Assembly: GCF_000621625.1 (NCBI RefSeq)
Contig: NZ_JHXV01000005.1
Location: 124,001 to 188,000, forward strand
DNA: 64,000 nt
Origin: Crocinitomix catalasitica ATCC 23190
GTDB lineage: Bacteria > Bacteroidota > Bacteroidia > Flavobacteriales_D > Crocinitomicaceae
Direction of reading: 5' to 3'
A model generated the notes under the pieces. The model was given only the letters and a program-made list of their open reading frames with translations. It searched no databases and was not told the DNA's origin. Shown piece after piece: positions 38,488-47,613 of the stretch. The stretch's first letter is position 1. Each line of letters begins with the position of its first letter. Position numbers and translations under genes: made by a program.

Positions 38488-38507
38488 TTAGTCGTAGAAA
38501 AACAAGA

Positions 38508-41240
38508 ATGGCAGAAGATCAAGAAAATTTGAACGAAGAAAACATGAATGAATCTGATGGTTTTGAAGGTAATCAAAACGGTCAAGATGAATCTGGTCAA
38601 ATTGTTCCTTTGTCAGGTATGTACAAGGAATGGTTTCTAGATTATGCTTCTTACGTAATACTTGAACGGGCCATTCCAGCTTTATTGGATGGATTGAAAC
38701 CTGTTCAGAGAAGAATTCTACATTCCATGAAGGAAATGGATGATGGGCGTTACAATAAGGTTGCAAACATCATCGGTAATACAATGAAATATCACCCGCA
38801 TGGTGATGCTTCAATAGGAGATGCTTTGGTTCAAGTTGGACAAAAAGAACTGCTAATAGATATGCAGGGTAACTGGGGGAATACACTTACGGGGGATTCT
38901 GCAGCTGCACCCAGATATATTGAAGCAAGATTGTCAAAATTTGCGAATCATGTTGTTTTTAATGCAAAAACAACAGATTGGTTACCGTCATATGATGGTA
39001 GAAATAAAGAACCCGTTCTTTTACCCGTTAAATTCCCATTATTATTAGCTCAAGGAGCTGAAGGGATTGCTGTTGGAATGGCGTGTAAAATACTACCTCA
39101 TAATTTTAATGAATTAATCGATGCTTCTATCGACATTCTGCGTGGTAAATCTGTCAATATTTTACCGGACTTTTTGAATGGAGGAATGGCTGATTGCACG
39201 AATTACAATGAAGGTAAACGTGGGGGGAAAGTTAGGGTTAGAGCAAAAATTGAGAAAGTAGACACGAAAACGATTAAAATAGTTGAAATTCCTTTTGGAA
39301 CAACAACATCATCTTTAATCGATTCTATTTTAAAAGCCAATGATAAAGGGCAAATTAAAATTAAGAAAATAGAGGACAATACAGCCGCTGAAGTTGAGAT
39401 CTTGATCTATTTGGCAACAGGGGTTTCTCCAGACAGAACAATGGATGCGCTATATGCATTTACAAATTGTGAAATGTCTATTTCTCCAAACACTTCGGTT
39501 ATACTCGATAATAAACCTCATTTTATCAGTGTTAATGAGATACTTAAAATCAATACAAACTTAAGTGTTTCATTATTAAAGAGAGAGCTTGAAATTAAGT
39601 TGTCCGAGTTGGAAACAGCATGGCATTATACCTCGCTAGAAAAAATATTTATTGAGCAAAAGATTTATATTGATTTTGACGGAAAAACTTATGACGAAGC
39701 TATAGTTCTCACACATAAAAAATTAAAACCCCACATAAAACATCTTTTACAGGATGTGACAGATGAGGATGTGAAAAGATTGTTAGAAATCAGAATGAGA
39801 CGTATCACGAAACACGATGCGGATAAGGCTGATAAACAAATTGCTGCTCTTGAGGATGAAATGAAATTAATCAAAAATCATCTGGAGCATCTCATAGACT
39901 TTGCGATTGACTATTTTAAAGATATAAAAAAGCGTTTTGGCGAAGGTAAAGAGAGAAGAACTGAACTAAAACAGTTTGATAATATCTCGGCTAAAAAGGT
40001 TATCGTTGCCAATAAAAAATTATACGTTAATAAAAGTGAAGGCTTTATTGGTTGGGGATTGAAAAAGGATGAATTTGTAGCAGAATGTAGTGATATAGAT
40101 GATGTTATAATATTTTTCAAGACCGGTAAGATGATGGTCACTCGAATAAGTGATAAGAAATTTGTTGGCAAGGGAATTATTCACACGGCCATATGGAAAG
40201 CTGGTGATACCAGAACGATTTATCACTTAATATATAGAAGTGGGCCAGAGGGTGGACCGACGATGATGAAGAGGTTCGCTGTTAAAAGTATAACAAGGGA
40301 TAAGGAATACTCTTTAATAAAAAATAAAAAAGGATCAATGGTTTATTATTTCTCTATTCATCCAAATGGTGAAAGAGAGATTGTAAATGTTCAATTAAGG
40401 CCTCGACCGCACTTAAAGAAAGTTCGTTTTGATATTGATTTTGGTGAACTTCTAATAAAAGGTAGAGAATCCGCTGGAAATATAGCAACTAAAGAAATCG
40501 TTTCTAAAATAGTTCAGAAAGAAGTCGGAGAGTCTACTTTGGCAGCTCGTAAAATTTGGTGGGACAATGTTGTTTCTCGTTTAAATGTGGATGATCGAGG
40601 TCGCTTCTTAGGACGATTTAAAGGTGATGATAAACTCCTCACAATTTATAGTTCAGGTGAATTACGTCTAACAAATTTTGATATTTCGAATAGGTTTTCT
40701 GACGATTTAATTCACATAGAAAAGTGGAGACCTGAAAGACCTATAAGTGTTGTGTACTATGATGGAGAAAAGGATTTATATTTTGTAAAAAGATTTACCG
40801 TAGATATTAAATCGGACAAGAAGATATCATTTATTTCTGAAAATGAAGGATCACTTCTAAGTGTTGTTTCAACTGCTAAATCTCCTGAAATAACAATCTC
40901 TTATAATAAAAGACTTAAAGAGACTAAGAATTTAGACGATACGTTAGTTAATCTGGAAGATTTTATTGAAGTGAAAGGAATGAAAACACAAGGGAATCAA
41001 TTGACTAAACTAAAAGTTAAGGAAGTATTGCTTAATCATCCTGTTGCTGGACCTGAAGGTGAATTAGAAGAATTAGATGATGAAAATAATCAGAAGGAAT
41101 CTAATAAAACAGAGGATAAAGAACACTCCGAGGAAATTCAAGACAATCAAGTTGAATGGGATTTAACGATTGAAAACAAGCCAAAAAAAGCTAAACCAAT
41201 TAAAGATGAGGATTCAGATGATCAAACTAAGCTTTTCTAA
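38508..41240 (+). CDS. parC: DNA topoisomerase IV subunit A
   Basis: The DNA-cleaving subunit of topoisomerase IV. The 910-residue product begins with an acidic, low-complexity extension of about 30 residues before the conserved EWFLDYASYVILERAIPA. The winged-helix breakage-reunion domain contains KYHPHGDASIGDALV (about residue 92) and the catalytic Tyr137 in AAAPRYIEARLSKF. The coiled-coil tower is at about 360-480, and the C-terminal beta-pinwheel at about 510-820 is degenerate, without the GyrA-box typical of GyrA, supporting ParC. The last about 65 residues are an acidic/lysine-rich tail (EGELEELDDENNQ to TKLF). The following gene starts inside the last 23 bases. Confidence 0.93.
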   Translation: MAEDQENLNEENMNESDGFEGNQNGQDESGQIVPLSGMYKEWFLDYASYVILERAIPALLDGLKPVQRRILHSMKEMDDGRYNKVANIIGNTMKYHPHGDASIGDALVQVGQKELLIDMQGNWGNTLTGDSAAAPRYIEARLSKFANHVVFNAKTTDWLPSYDGRNKEPVLLPVKFPLLLAQGAEGIAVGMACKILPHNFNELIDASIDILRGKSVNILPDFLNGGMADCTNYNEGKRGGKVRVRAKIEKVDTKTIKIVEIPFGTTTSSLIDSILKANDKGQIKIKKIEDNTAAEVEILIYLATGVSPDRTMDALYAFTNCEMSISPNTSVILDNKPHFISVNEILKINTNLSVSLLKRELEIKLSELETAWHYTSLEKIFIEQKIYIDFDGKTYDEAIVLTHKKLKPHIKHLLQDVTDEDVKRLLEIRMRRITKHDADKADKQIAALEDEMKLIKNHLEHLIDFAIDYFKDIKKRFGEGKERRTELKQFDNISAKKVIVANKKLYVNKSEGFIGWGLKKDEFVAECSDIDDVIIFFKTGKMMVTRISDKKFVGKGIIHTAIWKAGDTRTIYHLIYRSGPEGGPTMMKRFAVKSITRDKEYSLIKNKKGSMVYYFSIHPNGEREIVNVQLRPRPHLKKVRFDIDFGELLIKGRESAGNIATKEIVSKIVQKEVGESTLAARKIWWDNVVSRLNVDDRGRFLGRFKGDDKLLTIYSSGELRLTNFDISNRFSDDLIHIEKWRPERPISVVYYDGEKDLYFVKRFTVDIKSDKKISFISENEGSLLSVVSTAKSPEITISYNKRLKETKNLDDTLVNLEDFIEVKGMKTQGNQLTKLKVKEVLLNHPVAGPEGELEELDDENNQKESNKTEDKEHSEEIQDNQVEWDLTIENKPKKAKPIKDEDSDDQTKLF

Positions 41241-42255
41241 GTTAATACTTATTGTTTCTTTCATTCTAAACGTTGTTTTTGCGCAAGCACAATCATCTCT
41301 TGTAAAGAAGGAACTTTTTAAAATGGACAACATCTTAAAAGGTGATACACGTGCGGTTTTTGTTAAAGATGATTATACTATTACAGGCGGTGTTGAAGCC
41401 AGGATAAACTTTAAAATATTAAATGATTCATTACCTGGAAATGGATTGGGATTATCGGATGAAGATTATAGAGATTTATATTGTTTCGACTTTTTAGATT
41501 GTATTTTTATGAATTCCGGTAAAGCTGGAAAAATTGTATCTATGGACCTTGAACATGGTCAGAAAGTTAGACTTGATACTAATGGTGTTTTTTTAAATTC
41601 AATGGATTTTTGGAATGATTCAATAGGAATTGTAATGGGAGACCCTATTCAAGGTAAATTTTTTATTTCTAAAACAACTAACGGCGGAAAAGATTGGTTT
41701 ACTCCGGAAAATTTAGAAATGCCTAAATTATTAAACAATGAGGTTGGCTTTGCAGCAAGTGGCACAACAATTAAATGCATAAACGACTCTATAGTCTATT
41801 TTGGGACAGGAGGAAGTAAAACTGCACGACTATTTAAAAGTACTGATCAAGGAGAATCATGGATTGCTTTGAATACACCTATGAAATCAGGTGAAAACTT
41901 TGGTGTTTTTTCGATAGACTTTTGGAATGAAAATGAAGGAATAATAATAGGGGGTAGCTATATTGATACAACCTACTCAAATAAAATTTGCTACTATACA
42001 AAAGATGGCGGTGAAACATGGATAAATAGAAGTAACGGTCTACCGGGATATTGCTCCTCAATAGTATCTAATCTTAACGGTAAATTACAAGTCACAACAG
42101 GTCGCCTAGGAACTTATTATACCCTTGATAAAGGTGAAAAATGGCAACTATTTACCAATGAACCATATTTTTCAATAGGCGTTTCAGAAACCTATATTGT
42201 ATTCACAGGGAGGTTAGGAAAATTCGCAGCTTACAACTATTCCATCAAAGAATAA
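41218..42255 (+). CDS. secreted YCF48 / photosystem-II-assembly-factor-like beta-propeller protein
   Basis: I place the start at the ATG at 41218, which begins a signal peptide (MIKLSFSKLILIVSFILNVV, cleaved near AQAQ, residue 25). An upstream in-frame ATG would add hydrophilic residues coded inside parC. The 345-residue protein has sialidase/BNR-like propeller repeats with the Asp-box variants TTNGGKDWF (about 143), STDQGESWIAL (about 205) and TKDGGETWINR (about 263). The family is widespread in Bacteroidota secreted proteins with no known substrate. It overlaps the parC 3' end by 23 bases, so it is likely on the parC transcript. Annotated as oxidoreductase in some genomes, but I see no redox motif. 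Confidence 0.84.
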   Translation: MIKLSFSKLILIVSFILNVVFAQAQSSLVKKELFKMDNILKGDTRAVFVKDDYTITGGVEARINFKILNDSLPGNGLGLSDEDYRDLYCFDFLDCIFMNSGKAGKIVSMDLEHGQKVRLDTNGVFLNSMDFWNDSIGIVMGDPIQGKFFISKTTNGGKDWFTPENLEMPKLLNNEVGFAASGTTIKCINDSIVYFGTGGSKTARLFKSTDQGESWIALNTPMKSGENFGVFSIDFWNENEGIIIGGSYIDTTYSNKICYYTKDGGETWINRSNGLPGYCSSIVSNLNGKLQVTTGRLGTYYTLDKGEKWQLFTNEPYFSIGVSETYIVFTGRLGKFAAYNYSIKE

Positions 42256-42299
42256 GAGCTTAAAACTTGATTTTAAGCAAGTCAAAAGCTTCTCTTATT
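42251..42299. other. nested inverted repeat at the 3' end of the YCF48-like gene
   Basis: AATAAGAG (42251-42258) pairs with CTCTTATT (42292-42299) and encloses a perfect seven-base hairpin CTTAAAA (42259-42265) / TTTTAAG (42271-42277). It begins on the stop codon. There is no T-run after it, so it is either a weak terminator or an mRNA 3'-end stabilising structure. Confidence 0.4.
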
Positions 42300-42366
42300 A
42301 ACATACGAAATTTAATAATTACATAATCTTTAGCTAGCTTTCAGTAAATTCGAATGTTTTTTTGAT

Positions 42367-42374
42367 TATATTTG
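42367..42374 (+). promoter_or_regulatory. putative -7 box of the 42399 gene
   Basis: TATATTTG fits TAnnTTTG exactly and lies 24 bases upstream of the ATG at 42399. It overlaps a TTG that might otherwise be taken as an upstream start. Confidence 0.45.
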
Positions 42375-42398
42375 TTACAAATTATAAAACAAAAAAAC

Positions 42399-43121
42399 AT
42401 GAAAAAAATTTACACTTTAGCAGCTGCTGCTTTATTAACTTTCGCAGCACAAGCGCAAAATGATTTTGCAGTTAGTTACGATAACTATACAACTGGAGAA
42501 ACTACAGATGATCAACCGTTTTTAGGTACTTACACAATTGAAAATGTTGGAACAACAACAATTGCTGCAGGAGATACATTATGGTATGGTTACTTAGTTG
42601 ATGGAGCAGTTTTTAGTATTGTTTTAGTACCAGACGGTGTTAGTGGAACAATATTAGCTGAAGATTTCGCACCTGGTGCAACTTTAAACGTACCTAGTGA
42701 AATTCCATGGGCTGAATTAGATATGACTATTGAAATTTGTGCTATTGTATTTGGTGAAGGTGTTGCTTCATTCAGAGGTGATGACATGATTTCTAATGAC
42801 GATGACGTTACTAACAATACTGATTGTGTTAACGCTGTACTTCCTGCACCATCTGATGCTGGAATTGAGGATTTCGGTTCTTTATTAGAAAATGTATATG
42901 TTGCGAATGGTCAATTAGTGATTGTTAATAATGCTGTTGCATCTTCAAATAACGCAAACTTAAACATTATCAATATTTCAGGACAAACAGTTCAAACTGA
43001 AAACATGATTTTACAAGCTGGTACTACTACTGTATCTTTAAATAACTTGGCTGCTGGTATATACTTAGTTGCTGTTGAAGTTGAAGGAACAGTTGTTACT
43101 CGTAAAATTTCTGTTCAATAA
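42399..43121 (+). CDS. small secreted protein with T9SS sorting domain
   Basis: The 240-residue product starts at the ATG before the signal peptide (MKKIYTLAAAALLTFAAQAQ). An earlier TTG start would lie inside the -7 box and adds no useful sequence. Residues about 22-145 form a beta-sandwich-like acidic domain (NDFAVSYDNYTTGETTDDQP, YTIENVGTTTIAAGDTLWYG) that resembles domains for uncharacterised Bacteroidota surface proteins. The C-terminal about 75 residues, ending LAAGIYLVAVEVEGTVVTRK, form a type A T9SS sorting domain, though the usual YPNP opening is replaced by VYVANGQLVI. It has its own promoter and a strong terminator; the A/T-rich favourable codons suggest high expression. Confidence 0.86.
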   Translation: MKKIYTLAAAALLTFAAQAQNDFAVSYDNYTTGETTDDQPFLGTYTIENVGTTTIAAGDTLWYGYLVDGAVFSIVLVPDGVSGTILAEDFAPGATLNVPSEIPWAELDMTIEICAIVFGEGVASFRGDDMISNDDDVTNNTDCVNAVLPAPSDAGIEDFGSLLENVYVANGQLVIVNNAVASSNNANLNIINISGQTVQTENMILQAGTTTVSLNNLAAGIYLVAVEVEGTVVTRKISVQ

Positions 43122-43147
43122 GAACTTAAATTCTAACAAAATATTAA

Positions 43148-43178
43148 GGCGCTTTGTTTCAACAAAGCGCCTTTTTTT
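43148..43178 (+). terminator. Rho-independent terminator after the 42399-43121 gene
   Basis: A perfect nine-base-pair stem GGCGCTTTG (43148-43156) / CAAAGCGCC (43163-43171), a six-base loop and seven T residues (43172-43178). It ends five bases before the next ATG. Confidence 0.93.
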
Positions 43179-43182
43179 ATAT

Positions 43183-43713
43183 ATGAAAAAAATACTAGCA
43201 TTTTCCGGAAGTAACAGTAGTCAGTCAATTAATTCTTCTTTAGTTAAATATACTTTATCACTGGTAGAATCAGAAACTAAGTACGTCAATTTAATTGATT
43301 TTGATTTTCCTTTATTTAGTGTTGATTTAGAGAATGAAATTAAACAACCAAAAGGAGTAAAAGACTTGTTGACCATTATCAATTTATACGATAAAATCAT
43401 TATCTCTACACCTGAACATAATGGGTCAATTCCTGCTTTTTTTAAAAATATTTTAGATTGGTTATCAAGATCAGGAGTGAAATATTTAGATGGAAAAGAT
43501 ATTCTATTGATGAGTACTTCAACAGGTAAAGGGGCAGCAGTAAAAGCGGCAGAATACGCCGAAAAACTATTGAAATATGCTGGCGGTAATATTCAAGCGA
43601 ATTACAGTCTGCCTGAATTTAATAAAAATTTCACTTTACAAGATAACAAAATTAGCGATGAAGAATTAAATGCGCAATTAATAAAGACCATTGCTCAATT
43701 CTTAGCATCGTAA
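43183..43713 (+). CDS. NAD(P)H-dependent FMN reductase (flavodoxin-like fold)
   Basis: From the ATG at 43183 the product is 176 residues and starts with MKKILAFSGSNSSQSINSSL, the phosphate-binding loop of the NADPH-dependent FMN reductase family. Longer readings run through the upstream terminator and are rejected. The second conserved motif, IISTPEHNGSIPAFFKNILDWLSR (in pieces, about residue 69), is the flavin-ring loop with the characteristic YN/HNGS-like sequence. A third, LLMSTSTGKGAAVKA, follows at about 105. Members reduce FMN, quinones, azo dyes or chromate; the physiological substrate here is unknown. Its start is five bases from a terminator, so its own promoter must overlap that region or it is expressed by read-through. 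Confidence 0.9.
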   Translation: MKKILAFSGSNSSQSINSSLVKYTLSLVESETKYVNLIDFDFPLFSVDLENEIKQPKGVKDLLTIINLYDKIIISTPEHNGSIPAFFKNILDWLSRSGVKYLDGKDILLMSTSTGKGAAVKAAEYAEKLLKYAGGNIQANYSLPEFNKNFTLQDNKISDEELNAQLIKTIAQFLAS

Positions 43714-43714
43714 A

Positions 43715-44707
43715 TTAATCATTCAGCCAATTCATTAAACGACCCCATATTGATTTTGGCTTTTCTTTTACAACTGCCTTTTTATTGACCTTTGGTTTTT
43801 TAACAACTTTTGGTTGATCAACAATAGACTTCGTCGCTAAAGTTTTAGTCGTTGTTTTTACAACCTTGTGTTTAGCTTCGTAATGTTTTTTCTTCTTTTC
43901 TTTTAAAGCTTGAAGTCTACGTTTTTCTTCAATTAAATGAATTTTATTTTTTCTGTTTGCTCTTTGTTGTTCTGAGAAACGGTATACGCCTCGCTCATTT
44001 TTAAACTCATTTTCTTCTTCCTCGTCAGACCTTACAGCATTCGTGTTCTCATTTGACTTAGCTGAAACAGGCTTAATGTCTTGAACCATAGATTCCATAG
44101 AAGCTTCAAGCTCGCCAATTGTGTCTGTTGATTCACTAACAACCGTTGTTATTGTTTCTTTTGATTCTTCTACTAATTTTTGAACATCCTTTTCAGTTTC
44201 AGGCAGATCTATTTTTCCTAATACTTTTAAACCGTCCAAAACAATCTTTGGGGTTTTAATTAATTCAGCATTCGGATCAACTGGACGTTCTGTGAAGTAA
44301 TCTACTTCATCCTTAGCTTCATTCTCCGACTCTTCAGTTAATTCTTCTAAATCATTTAAGGCATCTTCAACAACTAAATCCTCAGTTGATTTCTCGTCTT
44401 CTAATAGAGGTGCTTCAGATATCTCATCTTGAATGGTTTGTTCTGTTATAATCTCAGACTGCTCAACAATCCGCTCTGCTATTACTTCAGGCTCAATTGT
44501 GGCTATTGTTTGTGCTACTTCTTCGTGAACTTCAGGTAAAACCTTTTCCTCAACTATCTCATAATGTTCCATTACAGAATCAATATGTTTATCTTCTAAT
44601 TTGAGGTTAGGATCATTTTCAATACTAACTTCGAATTTGTTTTCTAAGAAAGTTTTTATTTCATTCGGGGTAATCTTTACTTTTCTCGCTAATTGAGCTA
44701 AACGCAT
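43715..44707 (-). CDS. stand-alone IF2_N-like domain protein with acidic middle and basic C-terminus
   Basis: I chose the ATG at 44707 since the reading from it begins directly with a conserved-looking domain and since a -7 box lies at 44741-44748, inside or close to any longer reading. The 330-residue product starts MRLAQLARKVKITPNEIKTF, a pattern close to the N-terminal helix-turn domain of translation initiation factor IF-2 (IF2_N; residues about 1-52). Residues 55-240 are very acidic and low complexity; residues 245-330 are rich in Lys and Arg (KKHYEAKHKVVKTTTKTLAT). There is no GTPase domain. The family is not known to me; a nucleic-acid or ribosome-binding role would fit the composition. 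Confidence 0.75.
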   Translation of the reverse strand: MRLAQLARKVKITPNEIKTFLENKFEVSIENDPNLKLEDKHIDSVMEHYEIVEEKVLPEVHEEVAQTIATIEPEVIAERIVEQSEIITEQTIQDEISEAPLLEDEKSTEDLVVEDALNDLEELTEESENEAKDEVDYFTERPVDPNAELIKTPKIVLDGLKVLGKIDLPETEKDVQKLVEESKETITTVVSESTDTIGELEASMESMVQDIKPVSAKSNENTNAVRSDEEEENEFKNERGVYRFSEQQRANRKNKIHLIEEKRRLQALKEKKKKHYEAKHKVVKTTTKTLATKSIVDQPKVVKKPKVNKKAVVKEKPKSIWGRLMNWLND

Positions 44708-44740
44708 GGATTTGAAATTTATTAGACCTCTTATTTGTTG

Positions 44741-44748
44741 CAAATATA
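44741..44748 (-). promoter_or_regulatory. putative -7 box of the 43715-44707 gene
   Basis: TATATTTG on the minus strand matches TAnnTTTG exactly, 33 bases upstream of the ATG at 44707. It lies in the 108-base divergent region shared with the DUF3820 gene, which has a weaker -7-like TATCTTTC at 44772-44779. Confidence 0.45.
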
Positions 44749-44815
44749 ATGTAACTTTACGAAAAAGTAGGTATCTTTCTATATCTACATTGTGGAAATT
44801 ATTTTTTTAGCAATT

Positions 44816-45049
44816 ATGTTTACTCAAGAGCAACAACGACAACATATGATAGAACTTGTCACAACGGTTATGCCTTTTGGCAAATATAAAGGGCGTAAAG
44901 TCTGTGATTTACCTGAGTTTTATTTGGTCTGGTATCACAGTAAAGGTTTTCCTCCTGGTAAAATAGGAGCACTTTTAGGTTCTATGTACGAAATTAAATG
45001 TAATGGATTAGAATATCTTTTAGATCCAATTAGAAAAAGTATATTTTAA
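44816..45049 (+). CDS. DUF3820 family small protein
   Basis: From the ATG at 44816 the product has 77 residues; a GTG at 44792 lies close to the likely transcription start and is less plausible. The core MPFGKYKGRKVCDLPEFYLV with YHSKGFPPGKIGALLGSMYE matches DUF3820 (PFGKYKG motif), a family found also as part of exonuclease-like proteins and as a small stand-alone protein in proteobacteria. Function unknown; the basic PFGKYKG loop could bind nucleic acid. It ends one base before the end of the convergent hrpB gene. Confidence 0.85.
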   Translation: MFTQEQQRQHMIELVTTVMPFGKYKGRKVCDLPEFYLVWYHSKGFPPGKIGALLGSMYEIKCNGLEYLLDPIRKSIF

Positions 45050-45050
45050 T

Positions 45051-47513
45051 TTATTTCTCGCGGTCAAAAGGATTTTCTGGCCAATAATGCTTTTTATAGC
45101 GTATGCGTAATTCTTTTCGAACTTCACTATAAGTATTTTTCCAAAAACTGGGTAAATCGGATGTGATTTGAACTGGCTTAAAACCTGGTGAAAGAATGTG
45201 TAATAAGACTTTGACATTACCATCATTAATACTCGGGGTTTCTGCTAATCCAAAAATGGATTGAATTTTAATTGGTAGAACAGGGGTGTATCCATTTTCT
45301 TGGTATACAAGTTCTGCTGTTTGATTATTAAATAGTTCAATTTTTTCAGGAACTATTTTATTTAATTTTTGTTGTTGCTCAGTCGATAAATTATAAAAGA
45401 GTATCTCGTATAGATTTAACTTTTTTAAGTCAGATGTTGAAGTAATATCATTTAAATAAGGACTAAGCCAGACTGAACAGTTCGATAGTATATGCGATAA
45501 ACTATAATTAGGCCAATTGTCATTTGGAAACCATTTTTGAATCGTAATAACGCGGTTTAATAACTGCATTGTTCGATGATCAAAGTTTAATAGATGTTTT
45601 CCATCCTTTGTTAAAACATTCATAAGTAATTGTCTTATTTTTTCCTCATCCAATTCTCGAATTGGTGTTTTCTTTAGAACTATTGAGCCTATTCTTGTTT
45701 CTCGTTCCGCGATTATTCCTCCATCATCAGCGTCCCATTTATAAGATTCAATTTCTTTCAAAAAAGGTCTCAAATCCATCGGGTTTAAAGGCGCTGCTAA
45801 AAAAACTGAACCGGATTTTTCACGATCATTCATATGCGCGATTGCTAACCACGGCTCAAAAGCTAAGCTATCCTTATGGCCAATTGATACGTATTTACCA
45901 TTTGCCAATTGGAATTGAGCATTATTTCCTGGTCTTGCAAATGCGATACGTTCGGGATAAGCATGTATTAATAAAATGCCAGCATCAAAGGGATCGAAAC
46001 TATCATTCGACTCTTCAAGGTTGAATAAACTGCGATATTGTTTTGCTAATCGTTCAATTTGTTTAAACTTCCCCGTCAAACTTTTCGATTTCCGATGTCT
46101 ACGTAATGCTTCAATTCGGTATGAAATGTCAATACCAGGATTATTCTTTAATGGGTCACGTTCATCTAATAACGCTGCGATATCTGTTGCTAAATGAATT
46201 AAATCTAATGATTCTGCCACTATTAATAAATGCGCAATCCGAGGATGTGTTGGTAGTTTTTGTATTAGAACTCCATGGTCGGTGATTTTATTGTTTTCTA
46301 CAGCATCAATCGATTCAAGCAATTCACTAGCCATATTCAATGCATGGTCGGGTGGGGGATCCAACCAAAATAAGTCATTCACATTTTGTATTCCCCATTT
46401 AACTAGATCCAGCTTTAAAGGTGCCAAATCTGCAATTAATATTTCTGATAGTCTATGTAGATTTAATTTATATTGAGTACTTAAAGACCACATTCGATAA
46501 GCTATTCCTGGACCTAACCGACCCGCCCTTCCTGCACGTTGATCCGCGATATCTTTTGTTATTTGCTTGGTTTTAAGACCTGAAAGTCCAGTTTTTGAAT
46601 CAAACTCAGCTGTTCTGGTATATCCCGAATCAATTACTATTTTAATTCCTTCAATAGTTAAACTAGTTTCAGCGATTGATGTTGCTACAACAACCTTCCG
46701 CTTATTGTTCCGATCTTTTAAAATTGCAGCACGTTGTTTATTCAAAGTTAATCGCCCAAATAATTCACGAATAACTATATCCATTTTAAAAGACTTTAAA
46801 ACTTCAACACAACGTTTTATCTCTCGTTCTCCAGGTAAAAATATTAAAATATCTCCTTCTTGTTCAATATTGAGAACTTTTTTAGCGAGGAATGCAGCAC
46901 TTTCAGCAATAGACTCTAATGGATAATCAGTTTCATAGTTAACAGTAATAGGATATTCTCGTCCCTTACTTGAAATTAATGGAGCTTCTAATTGTGCCGT
47001 TAATTCGTCAGTATTTAAGGTTGCTGACATCACCAATATTTTCAAGTCTGGTCTTAATATATTTTGTGATTCTCTTGTTAAAGCCAATGCAAGATCAGAA
47101 TGAATATTTCGTTCATGAAATTCATCAAAAATAATTAATCCAATATTTTCGAGTGCATTATCATTTTGCAACATTCGAGTCAGAATACCTTCAGTAATTA
47201 TTTCAACTTTAGTATTCTCATTAGATCTAGATTCAAATCTTATTCTATATCCAATTGTATTACTAACCTCTTCACCCAATAAACTAGACATTCTCTCGGC
47301 GATTGTTTTCACCGCTAATCTTCTCGGTTCTAGCATTAATATTTTCTTATCCTTTAACCAAGGCTCATCCTTTAAAATAAGTGGAATCAAAGTGCTTTTT
47401 CCAGCGCCAGGTGGAGCTTCAAGAATGACGGTATTAACCTCTGCTAATTTTGCTTTTAAATCTACAATAACTTCTGTAATCGGTAATTTAGTTTTAAAAG
47501 GATCAAACTGCAT
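45051..47513 (-). CDS. hrpB: ATP-dependent RNA helicase HrpB
   Basis: The 820-residue product is a DEAH-box superfamily 2 helicase. Motifs in order are Walker A LEAPPGAGKSTLIPL (about residue 36), LEPRRLAVKTIAERM (Ia, about 80), DEFHERNIHSDLAL (DExH, about 130), MSATLNTDEL (III, about 160), VVATSIAETSLTIEG (V, about 278) and DQRAGRAGRLGPG (VI, about 320). The C-terminal half contains the HrpB-specific region (DWVxxG-like segments around FNNQTAELVYQENGYTPVLPIK, split in two, and LRIRYKKHYWPENP at the end). HrpB is conserved in many bacteria but its RNA target is unknown. Confidence 0.95.
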   Translation of the reverse strand: MQFDPFKTKLPITEVIVDLKAKLAEVNTVILEAPPGAGKSTLIPLILKDEPWLKDKKILMLEPRRLAVKTIAERMSSLLGEEVSNTIGYRIRFESRSNENTKVEIITEGILTRMLQNDNALENIGLIIFDEFHERNIHSDLALALTRESQNILRPDLKILVMSATLNTDELTAQLEAPLISSKGREYPITVNYETDYPLESIAESAAFLAKKVLNIEQEGDILIFLPGEREIKRCVEVLKSFKMDIVIRELFGRLTLNKQRAAILKDRNNKRKVVVATSIAETSLTIEGIKIVIDSGYTRTAEFDSKTGLSGLKTKQITKDIADQRAGRAGRLGPGIAYRMWSLSTQYKLNLHRLSEILIADLAPLKLDLVKWGIQNVNDLFWLDPPPDHALNMASELLESIDAVENNKITDHGVLIQKLPTHPRIAHLLIVAESLDLIHLATDIAALLDERDPLKNNPGIDISYRIEALRRHRKSKSLTGKFKQIERLAKQYRSLFNLEESNDSFDPFDAGILLIHAYPERIAFARPGNNAQFQLANGKYVSIGHKDSLAFEPWLAIAHMNDREKSGSVFLAAPLNPMDLRPFLKEIESYKWDADDGGIIAERETRIGSIVLKKTPIRELDEEKIRQLLMNVLTKDGKHLLNFDHRTMQLLNRVITIQKWFPNDNWPNYSLSHILSNCSVWLSPYLNDITSTSDLKKLNLYEILFYNLSTEQQQKLNKIVPEKIELFNNQTAELVYQENGYTPVLPIKIQSIFGLAETPSINDGNVKVLLHILSPGFKPVQITSDLPSFWKNTYSEVRKELRIRYKKHYWPENPFDREK

Positions 47514-47591
47514 AAATTAAAATATTAGACGCCAAAATTAACGAATTCAATGTTTAGTGGGCATTTTTTTTTCTCTCACATCATAAATGTA

Positions 47592-47599
47592 TATTTTTG
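47592..47599 (+). promoter_or_regulatory. putative -7 box of miaE
   Basis: TATTTTTG fits TAnnTTTG exactly, 14 bases upstream of the miaE ATG, implying a very short leader. Confidence 0.4.
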
Positions 47600-47613
47600 G
47601 ATAAAAAAAATAA

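Noticed and set aside
42372-42398. TTG at 42372 as the start of the small T9SS gene
   Set aside because: It falls inside the promoter box TATATTTG and gives a worse signal peptide.
43069-43182. Longer N-terminus for the FMN reductase
   Set aside because: It would read through the end of the previous gene and its terminator; MKKILAFSGS at 43183 is the family start.
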